From the NCBI GenBank assembly GCA_030605285.1, contig JAUWIQ010000141.1, forward strand, positions 1 to 5,914: a DNA stretch of 5,914 bases, in the 5' to 3' direction. The notes under the pieces were generated by a model, which saw only the letters and a program-made list of their open reading frames with translations, was not told where the DNA came from and searched no databases. Shown in pieces: positions 1-5,629 of the stretch. The stretch comes from Planctomycetota bacterium. GTDB taxonomy: Bacteria; Planctomycetota; Planctomycetia; Pirellulales; UBA7805. The position numbers were made by a program, and so were the translations under genes. Every line of letters starts with the position of its first letter. Positions within the stretch are counted from its first letter, which is position 1.

Positions 1-394
1 CAGAATATGGGTTGAGACCAGGATCATCCATGAAAAGACCGTAGGCATTAGAATCACTGCTGGTAATTTCTGCCCAATGGCGTCCCGCCCAGTTTCCCAC
101 ATCGGCTTCGATCAGATCCGCAATTTCAAGCACCGTGAGTTGATGGCTGCTCGCGATCGGTTGTGCAGTTTCCGTTGCCCGTAGTAGAGGGGAACTATAA
201 ACGGCTGAAATAAGTGAACCCGCGAAAAGTCTGGCCGTCGTCGCTGCCTGCTGCCGACCGCTTTCTGAGAGACCGGCGTTTTCGTGGCGGCCCTGCAATC
301 GCGGTGGGGTGAGCAGGTTATTGGCGGTGGCCCCATGGCGAAGCAGATAAAGAATGCACGAGTCTTCGTCGGGGCAGGGCAGGGGCGGCACCAT
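1..394 (-). CDS. Histidine phosphatase superfamily protein (phosphoglycerate mutase/CobC-like), 3' end cut by window edge
   Basis: This is the first 131 codons of a histidine-phosphatase-fold protein, a family of cytoplasmic phosphomonoesterases and mutases that use a phospho-histidine intermediate. Visible motifs are the RHG signature at residues 19-21 with nucleophile His20, then LQGR (33-36) followed by GLSESGRQQA (41-50). Next come YSSPLLRATETA (66-77) and the spaced pattern E96-x-D-x-G-x-W-x-G104 that holds the likely acid Glu96. The second active-site histidine would lie beyond the window edge. I chose ATG at 394 because AAAGG sits 5 nt upstream and the N-terminus reaches the first beta strand at once. 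It starts 13 nt after the pdxA stop on the same strand, so the two are probably co-transcribed. The substrate cannot be read from this fold: members act on sugar phosphates, cobalamin precursors or phosphoproteins. Confidence 0.88.
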   Translation of the reverse strand, partial: MVPPLPCPDEDSCILYLLRHGATANNLLTPPRLQGRHENAGLSESGRQQAATTARLFAGSLISAVYSSPLLRATETAQPIASSHQLTVLEIADLIEADVGNWAGRHWAEITSSDSNAYGLFMDDPGLNPYS

Positions 395-407
395 TGGGGC
401 CTTTCGT

Positions 408-1469
408 TCATTGTGGGTCCGATGTCGTGGAAAGCAGTTGCCGACTGCAGGCAAGACGCGCGGCCACGGAGATCGCCTCGACCATGCCACCAGAATCTGC
501 ACTCCCTTTCCAGGCCCGATCGAATGCCGTGCCGTAGGCAACGCTGGTGCGGACCACGGGTAACCCCAGGGTGATGTTGACTGCACGATGCATGCCTAAC
601 AGTTTCATCGCGATATGACCTTGATCGTGATACATGGCGACCAGCGCATCAAATTCACCATCGCGGGCACGAACCATCAGACTGTCGGCTGGGTAGGGGC
701 CGGAAACATCGATGCCCGCAGCGCGGGCCTGTTCTGCTGCCGGGACAATAATATTCTGCTCTTCTTTGCCGAAGATTCCGTTTTCGCCAGCGTGCGGGTT
801 GAGTGCGCAGAGGCCAATACGTGGTGGTGCGAGGGCTGTTTTGGATCTCAGTCGTCTCATCACGGTGTTGGCAAGATGTGCACAGGTGACAATGCGATCC
901 GCATGCAGGTGCAGGAAAACATCGCGGAGCGACATGTGCAGGGTAACATGCACGATGCCCCATCCGGTATCGTCTGTCCTGTTCGCCGCAGCAGGAAGAT
1001 AGAGCATCATTGCGGTTTCCTCTGCGCCACAGAGTTGGGTTAGAAGTTCGGTATGCCCGGGGAAATGGTGTCCCGCTGCATAGAGGGCTGTTTTGTTTAG
1101 AGGGGCCGTTACGAGGCCCGCAATGCTTCCAGCTTGCGCCAATCGAGCTGCAGAGACAACGGCATCATAGGCAGCTTGGCCGCCACGCGCGTCCATGGTT
1201 GCCGGTTGCACGCAGGCGGCCTCGGATGAACCTGCGCTAAGGCAGGGCATTGAAGAGAGACTTGGTTGAGCCTCGTCCGGGCTATTGATTGGTACGACAT
1301 CGATAGGAGTCTGCAATAGTTGCACCGCCCGTTGCATGACCTCGCAATTGCCGATCACCAACGGTTTGCAGACGGTATGTATCTGAGAGCAGCTCCAGGC
1401 ACCGACAAGGGTCTCAGGCCCGATGCCCGCAGGATCACCCATCGTAATGGCTAACACGGGTCTTGGCAT
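408..1469 (-). CDS. pdxA: 4-hydroxythreonine-4-phosphate dehydrogenase
   Basis: PdxA oxidises 4-phosphohydroxy-L-threonine with NAD(P)+; the product decarboxylates spontaneously to an aminoacetone phosphate that PdxJ uses to build the pyridoxine ring (DXP-dependent B6 pathway, cytoplasm). Family signatures run the full length: ITMGDPAGIGPE (8-19), PLNK (123-126), PGHTELL (137-143), NPHAGE (224-229), YHDQG (280-284) and the C-terminal TLGLPVVRTS block. The three metal-binding histidines known from E. coli PdxA correspond to His178 (TLHMSLRD), His226 and His281. The phosphate/substrate contacts His139-Thr140, Lys289, Asn298 and Arg307 are also present. At 353 residues it is slightly longer than the usual 330 or so. 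The ATG at 1469 is preferred; an in-frame TTG at 1475 would add two residues, and neither has a Shine-Dalgarno sequence. One oddity: the common DHGTA motif reads AYGTA (311-315). The paralogous PdxA2 clade of sugar-acid catabolism cannot be fully excluded, but no partner genes of that pathway are here. Confidence 0.95.
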   Translation of the reverse strand: MPRPVLAITMGDPAGIGPETLVGAWSCSQIHTVCKPLVIGNCEVMQRAVQLLQTPIDVVPINSPDEAQPSLSSMPCLSAGSSEAACVQPATMDARGGQAAYDAVVSAARLAQAGSIAGLVTAPLNKTALYAAGHHFPGHTELLTQLCGAEETAMMLYLPAAANRTDDTGWGIVHVTLHMSLRDVFLHLHADRIVTCAHLANTVMRRLRSKTALAPPRIGLCALNPHAGENGIFGKEEQNIIVPAAEQARAAGIDVSGPYPADSLMVRARDGEFDALVAMYHDQGHIAMKLLGMHRAVNITLGLPVVRTSVAYGTAFDRAWKGSADSGGMVEAISVAARLACSRQLLSTTSDPQ

Positions 1470-1728
1470 AATCAAATTTTAAGGAGCGTTCAGCTATTGG
1501 GTAGCGGTGAATCCCTGATTTTTAGAAAGCAATCTCAGATCGTCTCGGGTCCTTATTTTGGGTACTCCCGCTGGATCCGTTACCTTCCTTGATACTTGCG
1601 AGTTGATTCGTAACGGGCGATAATGAGCTGCGTTCGATGGGAGTTGACTTTTCCCAGGGATACTCATCGCCTGTCCGACAGCTAGGTTGCCAGTTGGGAA
1701 AGTTTCCGAAGCTCCAGATTGTAGAACT
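1470..1728. other. Divergent intergenic region between pdxA and the membrane protein gene
   Basis: This is a roughly 260-bp spacer from which the two transcription units diverge. It must contain both promoters unless they lie inside genes. A candidate rightward promoter is listed separately; I find no convincing leftward one for pdxA. On the plus strand AAGGAG (1481-1486) precedes a 31-codon TTG-initiated reading frame (1497-1592) of no recognisable family. On the minus strand an open frame (1494-1784) runs through the spacer into the opposite gene and also resembles nothing I know. I see no tRNA, riboswitch or strong terminator. Confidence 0.6.
1596..1624 (+). promoter_or_regulatory. Candidate sigma70-type promoter for the membrane protein gene
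   Basis: TTGCGA (1596-1601) and GATAAT (1619-1624) are separated by exactly 17 bp. The match to the -35 box is moderate (4 of 6) and to the -10 box good (5 of 6). Transcription would start near 1631, giving a leader of roughly 100 nt before the GTG at 1729. It is a pattern match only; planctomycete promoters are poorly characterised. Confidence 0.35.
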
Positions 1729-2421
1729 GTGTCACGTATTTTTGCAACCCTTGCGCTGTTAGCCATCGTGATGCTGGCGATCACGGTGCTGCTTGGCTTG
1801 CCGGTCGATTTAAATGGCCAAGTCAGTCAGTTGCGTAGTCTGACCGAAAAAATGGACAATCTCAAAGCCGGTCTGGCGACGAACGAGGACAACTTGCAAG
1901 AAGTAGAGCAAGTTCGTGGAATGATCGAAGAAAACCGCTTAAGATTTGCCAACGAAAAGAAGTTGGGTTCGCTGCATAAGCTGATGGGGATCGCTACCGC
2001 GATCGTGGTCATGTTGGTATGCAGTATCGCGGTCACTTATTTTGTTGGTACTAGTCGTTGGTGCCGCGAGGTTGTTGAAACATACGACCTCAATGGGAAC
2101 CTGTGGTTGGAAAGCCAGAGGCTGAAGCGGCGCGCGTTCCCGTGGGCGGTTCTTGGTATGGGTACTGCGGTAGTGATCAGCGCGTTGGGTGCAGCCTCGG
2201 ATCCAGGGACCGGCCTTTCGCATACTGCTGACTGGGTGACGCCTCATCTCGGTGTGGCGATTTTGGGAAGTATTTTTATCGGTTACTGCTTTTATATTCT
2301 CTGGGAAACGATTCTGCGAAATCATGCGGTCATTGAACTTGTGATGCAATGCGTACAGGAGTGCCGTGCTGCAAAGGGATTGGAAAAAGAGTCGGGCCTC
2401 CATGTTCCTTTACCGAGTTGA
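1729..2421 (+). CDS. Four-helix transmembrane protein with coiled-coil-like loop, function unknown
   Basis: A 230-residue membrane protein read from GTG at 1729. TM1 spans about residues 3-24, starting right at the N-terminus. A charged, heptad-like stretch (about 27-84, rich in E, K, Q, N and L) probably forms a coiled coil. TM2 lies at about 86-108, TM3 at about 139-157 and TM4 at about 173-196, with a 30-residue charged tail. If the short N-terminus is cytoplasmic, the coiled-coil loop is extracytoplasmic and the TM2-TM3 loop and the tail are cytoplasmic. The TM2-TM3 loop (VTYFVGTSRWCREVVETY, 102-119, then LKRRAFPW at 132-139) looks strongly constrained. I recall similar motifs in conserved planctomycete hypothetical proteins, but no function is assigned. 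An in-frame TTG at 1687 would add 14 polar residues; GTG is preferred because TM1 follows directly, although neither start has a clear ribosome binding site. It ends 88 bp before asd on the same strand. Confidence 0.82.
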   Translation: MSRIFATLALLAIVMLAITVLLGLPVDLNGQVSQLRSLTEKMDNLKAGLATNEDNLQEVEQVRGMIEENRLRFANEKKLGSLHKLMGIATAIVVMLVCSIAVTYFVGTSRWCREVVETYDLNGNLWLESQRLKRRAFPWAVLGMGTAVVISALGAASDPGTGLSHTADWVTPHLGVAILGSIFIGYCFYILWETILRNHAVIELVMQCVQECRAAKGLEKESGLHVPLPS

Positions 2422-2447
2422 AATGCTTTCTTAAGAAAGACTATACT
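2418..2447 (+). promoter_or_regulatory. Candidate sigma70-type promoter for the asd-truA-glycosyltransferase operon
   Basis: TTGAAA (2418-2423) and TATACT (2442-2447), each matching consensus at 5 of 6 positions, are 18 bp apart. The -35 box overlaps the stop codon (2419-2421) of the membrane protein gene. Transcription would start near 2454, leaving a leader of about 56 nt before the asd GTG. The spacer holds a perfect 14-bp palindrome, the usual position for a repressor or MerR-type operator. Inference from sequence only. Confidence 0.5.
2426..2439. repeat. Perfect 14-bp palindrome, possible operator
   Basis: CTTTCTTAAGAAAG reads identically on both strands. It lies wholly between the candidate -35 and -10 boxes upstream of asd, with 2 bp of spacer on each side. 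A dimeric regulator bound here would act directly on RNA polymerase. As RNA it would be a poor hairpin, having no loop and AT-rich arms, so a DNA-level role is more likely than termination. Confidence 0.5.
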
Positions 2448-2471
2448 GTGGACCCGCTGGGGATATATCAA

Positions 2472-2490
2472 TACGCGATGCGTAATTTTT
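2472..2490 (+). promoter_or_regulatory. Small inverted repeat with T-run in the asd leader
   Basis: TACGC-GAT-GCGTA (2472-2484) is a 5-bp inverted repeat with a 3-nt loop, followed by A and five T (2485-2490), directly upstream of the asd ribosome binding site. It resembles a minimal attenuator or terminator but the stem is short. It could equally be a DNA operator half-site pair or chance. No leader peptide or lysine riboswitch is visible. Confidence 0.25.
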
Positions 2491-2495
2491 AGAAT

Positions 2496-2500
2496 AGGAG
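2496..2500 (+). promoter_or_regulatory. Ribosome binding site fixing the asd GTG start
   Basis: AGGAG lies 9 nt upstream of the GTG at 2510. It is the best Shine-Dalgarno sequence directed at a real gene in the window, and it supports GTG as the start because the GATGAVG-type Rossmann strand follows immediately. Confidence 0.75.
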
Positions 2501-2509
2501 ATCGTAGCA

Positions 2510-3526
2510 GTGTTTGAGACGGTGGCAGTTGTTGGCGCGACGGGGGCTGTGGGAACGATCATTCGCAAGATGCTGGAGGAGCGTAACTTCCCCCACAGAA
2601 ATATTCGCTTTCTGGCGTCGAAGCGATCCATAGGTACCTCTTTGGAGTTTGGTGGAGAGAAACATGCGGTGGCCGAATTGACCGCCAACGCGTTCGAAGA
2701 TGTTGATCTGGCGATTGCGAGTACTCCGGATGAGGTTGCTGCAGAGTTCATTCCTTGGGCGACAGAAAGGGGTTGTGTAGTCGTCGATGAGAGTGGCTAC
2801 TGGAGAATGAACCCAGAAGTCCCGCTCGTAGTTCCCGAGGTCAATCCCGAGGCGATACGTGGCCACCGAGGGATCATTGCCAGCCCGAACTGTTCGACCA
2901 CACAGATGGTTCTCGTGATGAAACCGCTGCACGATGCTGCTCGAATCAGAAGAGTGGTTGTGAGTACCTATCAGGCAACCAGTGGGGCAGGGGTGGCGGG
3001 AACCCGTGATTTGGAAGAATCGACGCGATCTCAGCTTGCCGGGTCGGATTATCAAAACGAAGTATTCGCCCACCCGATCGCGTTCAATGTGATCCCCCAA
3101 ATAGGTTCGGAGAAGCATGCGGGTTACACGTCCGAAGAAATGAAGATGGTTTCTGAAACCCACAAAATTTTTAGTGACGATGGGATCGAGATCTGTCCGA
3201 CTTGCGTTCGTGTTCCGGTTTCCAACTGTCACAGTGAGAGTATTTTGGTAGAGACGGAGCGAAAGCTGAGCGTGCCAGAGGCCCGCGAACTGTTTGCGGC
3301 CCAGGCGGGGGGCACGCTGGTCGATGACTTGGATTCCGGAGAATATCCGATGCCCCACAACTGCTCCGGCCACGATGATGTTTTTGTTGGGCGGATACGT
3401 GAAGACCTCTCAAGCCGGAGTGGTTTGGCATTTTGGTGTGTGAGGGATAATTTGCGTAAAGGTGCTGCGACCAATGCGGTTCAAATCGCTGAGCTACTTG
3501 TGCAGATGAAAACCGCCGCCGTATGA
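2510..3526 (+). CDS. asd: Aspartate-semialdehyde dehydrogenase
   Basis: Asd reduces L-aspartyl-4-phosphate with NADPH to aspartate semialdehyde, the branch-point precursor of lysine/diaminopimelate, threonine, methionine and isoleucine. The 338-residue protein is full length for the family. The N-terminal NADP-binding loop GATGAVG is at 9-15 and the FLASKRSIG segment at 34-42. Catalytic Cys128 lies in SPNCSTTQ, with Gln155 in TYQATSGAG and the RVPVSNCHSES block carrying Arg234 and the general base His241. The NADP-binding tail LRKGAATNAVQIAE is at 315-328. All key residues are intact, so it should be active. It starts with GTG behind a good AGGAG site. The stop codon is 1 nt from the truA ATG (TGACATG), indicating co-transcription. 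A candidate promoter lies 63-92 bp upstream. The closest alternatives, N-acetyl-glutamyl-phosphate reductase and the USG-1 paralog, fit worse because the full Asd active-site set is present. Confidence 0.97.
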   Translation: MFETVAVVGATGAVGTIIRKMLEERNFPHRNIRFLASKRSIGTSLEFGGEKHAVAELTANAFEDVDLAIASTPDEVAAEFIPWATERGCVVVDESGYWRMNPEVPLVVPEVNPEAIRGHRGIIASPNCSTTQMVLVMKPLHDAARIRRVVVSTYQATSGAGVAGTRDLEESTRSQLAGSDYQNEVFAHPIAFNVIPQIGSEKHAGYTSEEMKMVSETHKIFSDDGIEICPTCVRVPVSNCHSESILVETERKLSVPEARELFAAQAGGTLVDDLDSGEYPMPHNCSGHDDVFVGRIREDLSSRSGLAFWCVRDNLRKGAATNAVQIAELLVQMKTAAV

Positions 3527-3527
3527 C

Positions 3528-4316
3528 ATGCGTCGTACGCCTGTGGATGAAACATCGGTGGCCATGCGCGTACTCAAGATGACACTTGCCTACGATGGGT
3601 CTCGGTACTCCGGTTGGCAGGTCCAGAATGGTCCGCGGACACTCCAAGGAACCCTCGAGGCTGCCTTGGCCGATGTCACGGGTGAATCGATCCGCGTGGT
3701 GGCCAGTGGCCGTACCGATGCCGGTGTGCATGCATCTGGTCTGGTTGTGGGGTTTTCAACGGAGAGTCCACTCGCAATCGATGTGCTCAAGCGAGCAATC
3801 AATGCAAGTCTGCCTGAAGACATTGCGGTTCTCGAGATTAGCACGGCAGCAGATGACTTCCATGCAATCCGTGACGCGCGAAGCAAACGGTATCGCTATG
3901 TCATTCATGATGCGGGTGTTCGTGATGTCTTTGCCCGCAAGTACTGCTGGCGACAGGCGAAAAAATTTGAGGTGGCAGCGATGTCGAGGGCTGCAGCAGT
4001 ACTGGTAGGAACCCATGACTTTTGCAGTTTTCAGTCAACCGGTGCGCCCCGCGAGTCCACCATTCGAACGGTTACGGAACTGACCGTCACACGACCGGAT
4101 GGAATGAATCAGGGAATGATCGTCGTTGAAATCGAGGCGGACGGTTTTCTCTATAATATGGTCCGAGTGATTGTGGGCACGCTTGTAGAAGTGGGACGCG
4201 GTGCAAAGACAGAACAATGGCCTGAGCAGGTACTTGCTGGGCAACAGCGAAGTCTAGCAGGGCCCACTGCGCCACCCCAGGGCTTGTTTCTCGTCGCGGT
4301 CGACTACGGTGACTGA
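3528..4316 (+). CDS. truA: tRNA pseudouridine(38-40) synthase
   Basis: TruA isomerises uridines 38, 39 and 40 in the anticodon arm of many tRNAs. The 262-residue frame has the first domain with LAYDGSRYSGWQ (20-31) and the catalytic-aspartate motif GRTDAGVHA (61-69, Asp64). The second domain has FHAIRDARSKRYRY (111-124), GTHDFCSF (161-168), GFLYNMVR (206-213) and AGPTAPPQGLFL (243-254). All family motifs are in place and the length is normal. The start is uncertain. ATG at 3528, 1 nt after the asd stop, suits coupling. An in-frame ATG at 3564 gives MRVLKMTLAYDG, closer to the usual TruA N-terminus, and would give 250 residues; neither has a strong ribosome binding site. Its TGA shares the A of the next ATG (TGATG), so the glycosyltransferase is probably translated by re-initiation. 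Confidence 0.96.
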   Translation: MRRTPVDETSVAMRVLKMTLAYDGSRYSGWQVQNGPRTLQGTLEAALADVTGESIRVVASGRTDAGVHASGLVVGFSTESPLAIDVLKRAINASLPEDIAVLEISTAADDFHAIRDARSKRYRYVIHDAGVRDVFARKYCWRQAKKFEVAAMSRAAAVLVGTHDFCSFQSTGAPRESTIRTVTELTVTRPDGMNQGMIVVEIEADGFLYNMVRVIVGTLVEVGRGAKTEQWPEQVLAGQQRSLAGPTAPPQGLFLVAVDYGD

Positions 4317-5488
4317 TGCGAATTGTACACGTGATCACTCGACTGATTGTTGGTGGTGCCCAGGAAAATACCATCCTCTGTTGCCAGGATCTCATCCAAG
4401 ATTTTGGTGATGAGGTTCTGTTAGTGACAGGGCCGGCCTTGGGACCGGAGGGGAGTTTGGCTGAGGATGCCTTGAATCGCAACATTCCGATGGTCACGAT
4501 TGGGGCATTACGACGGAATATCAATCCCTGGCGGGATGCTGGCAGCTATCATCAAATTAAGCGTGTGCTAAGAGATATCAATCCAGAGGTAGTTCATACA
4601 CACAGTGCAAAGGCGGGAGCGCTGGGCCGGTTTGCTGCGGCCCATTTGGGTGTGCCAGCAATTGTGCATACCGTACACGGTGCGCCATTTCATGCGTACC
4701 AAAACGCAATCAGCCGACGATTTTTTCAGCTTATTGAAAAGCAGGCGGCACGTCGTTGTCATCAGTTTGTAAGTGTTGCCGATGCCATGACAGATATTAT
4801 GGTCACCGCAGGGATTGCCCACCGCGAAAAATTTATCACCCTCTACAGCGGAATGGATGTTGATCTTTTTCTAAATTCAGACAGCACACGGCAAAAAGTA
4901 CGCAGACAGTTGGGGTATGACAGCGATCAAATTGTTGTTGGAAAGGTAGCGAGGCTTTTTGATCTGAAGGGACATCGCGATGTCATCTGTGCCGCCCGCG
5001 CGATCGTGGACCGTCAACCCAAGGTACAATTTCTCTTCGTTGGTGATGGCATTCTGAAAGATTCTTTAAGCTCGGAAATTTCTCGAAATAATCTGGACAA
5101 CCACTTTCAATTTACGGGGCTTGTGACTCCACAGCGAGTGGCAGAACTAATGGGTGCGATGGACTTGGTCGTACACGCCAGTCTAAGAGAGGGGCTGGCA
5201 CGCGCGCTGCCCCAGGCGTTGATTGCCGGCAAGCCAGTGGTCAGCTACGACGTGGACGGTGCACGTGAGGTTGTCATGCAGGGGGTTACGGGCTATCTGA
5301 TTCCACCATGCGATGTGGTTCAACTCGGTGAAGCGATCGGCACGCTCGTTGGAGATCAAGAGAGCCGGCGACGCATGGGCCAGGAGGGGAGTCGACAACT
5401 ACGAGGTTTGTTTAGTCATCAGGCCATGACCGAGTCACTACGAAAACTCTACCAAAGTTTGCTGCGCGGACCCTCCCCGCCGGGATAG
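4316..5488 (+). CDS. GT4-family glycosyltransferase (GT-B fold)
   Basis: This enzyme should transfer a sugar from a nucleotide-sugar donor, most likely to a lipid-linked or surface glycan at the inner face of the membrane; donor and acceptor cannot be told. Its 390 residues form the two Rossmann-like domains of the GT-B fold. The N-terminal acceptor domain begins with an HVITRL strand and the GGAQ loop (13-16), then HTHSAKAG (95-102). The linker SGMDVDLF is at 178-185. The C-terminal donor domain has GKVARLFDLKGH (209-220, Lys218 a likely phosphate contact), FVGDG (241-245) and SLREGLARALPQALIAGKPVV. The last block corresponds to the EX7E donor-binding motif, with Glu292 present but Gln300 at the second position. 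There is no signal peptide or membrane helix. It overlaps the truA stop by one base, so it belongs to the asd operon. The organism, not the sequence, must decide whether it serves lipopolysaccharide, exopolysaccharide or another glycan. Confidence 0.9.
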   Translation: MRIVHVITRLIVGGAQENTILCCQDLIQDFGDEVLLVTGPALGPEGSLAEDALNRNIPMVTIGALRRNINPWRDAGSYHQIKRVLRDINPEVVHTHSAKAGALGRFAAAHLGVPAIVHTVHGAPFHAYQNAISRRFFQLIEKQAARRCHQFVSVADAMTDIMVTAGIAHREKFITLYSGMDVDLFLNSDSTRQKVRRQLGYDSDQIVVGKVARLFDLKGHRDVICAARAIVDRQPKVQFLFVGDGILKDSLSSEISRNNLDNHFQFTGLVTPQRVAELMGAMDLVVHASLREGLARALPQALIAGKPVVSYDVDGAREVVMQGVTGYLIPPCDVVQLGEAIGTLVGDQESRRRMGQEGSRQLRGLFSHQAMTESLRKLYQSLLRGPSPPG

Positions 5489-5629
5489 ATTGCTTCGATC
5501 ATCGGTTTTCCTGTCTTACAGAGTCTGTTAAGATGGGGTGTTCGGCCAGCTTGAGCTGGGGCGATTTCCTAGGAGATGGATCAGGCCATTTGAACAAGAG
5601 GTTCCATAGCGCAACGTGCGTATAGAGTG
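5489..5629 (+). other. Intergenic gap between glycosyltransferase and kinase genes
   Basis: A 141-bp gap on the plus strand ends the tightly packed operon. It contains a small hairpin (5546-5559) and a -10-like TAAGAT (5529-5534) without a good -35 partner. AGGAG (5571-5575) directly abuts an ATG that opens only a 5-codon frame, so I do not call a gene there. No RNA gene was recognised. The gap suggests the kinase may be transcribed separately, but read-through is possible since no strong intrinsic terminator is visible. Confidence 0.5.
5546..5559 (+). repeat. Short inverted repeat (hairpin)
   Basis: CCAGC-TTGA-GCTGG forms a 5-bp, GC-rich stem with a 4-nt loop between the glycosyltransferase and kinase genes. 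It is not followed by a T-run, so it is not a canonical intrinsic terminator. It may still slow transcription or protect the operon's 3' end. Confidence 0.35.

Noticed and set aside
112..411. A 99-codon minus-strand frame overlapping the histidine phosphatase
   Set aside because: It is an out-of-frame reading of the phosphatase gene. The frame starting at ATG 394 carries the RHG and other family motifs and runs open to the window edge.
615..1043. A 142-codon plus-strand frame opposite pdxA
   Set aside because: It is antisense to conserved PdxA motifs, has no recognisable family and no good ribosome binding site.
1494..1784. A 96-codon minus-strand frame running from the membrane protein gene to just before pdxA
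   Set aside because: Its start lies antisense to the first membrane helix of the opposite gene and its translation has no domain features. It is probably chance openness of an intergenic region.
2426..2439. The palindrome as an intrinsic terminator of the membrane protein gene
   Set aside because: The arms are AT-rich, there is no loop and no T-run follows, so it would not form a stable terminator hairpin. Operator function fits its position better.
2489..3373. A 294-codon open frame on the minus strand opposite asd
   Set aside because: It lies almost wholly antisense to a gene with all Asd catalytic motifs. Its translation is rich in Arg, His and Asn, shows no domain pattern, and looks like an antisense shadow.
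5596..5625. GGTTCCA resembling a tRNA T-arm
   Set aside because: The matching T-arm stem, anticodon arm and acceptor stem could not be found around it.
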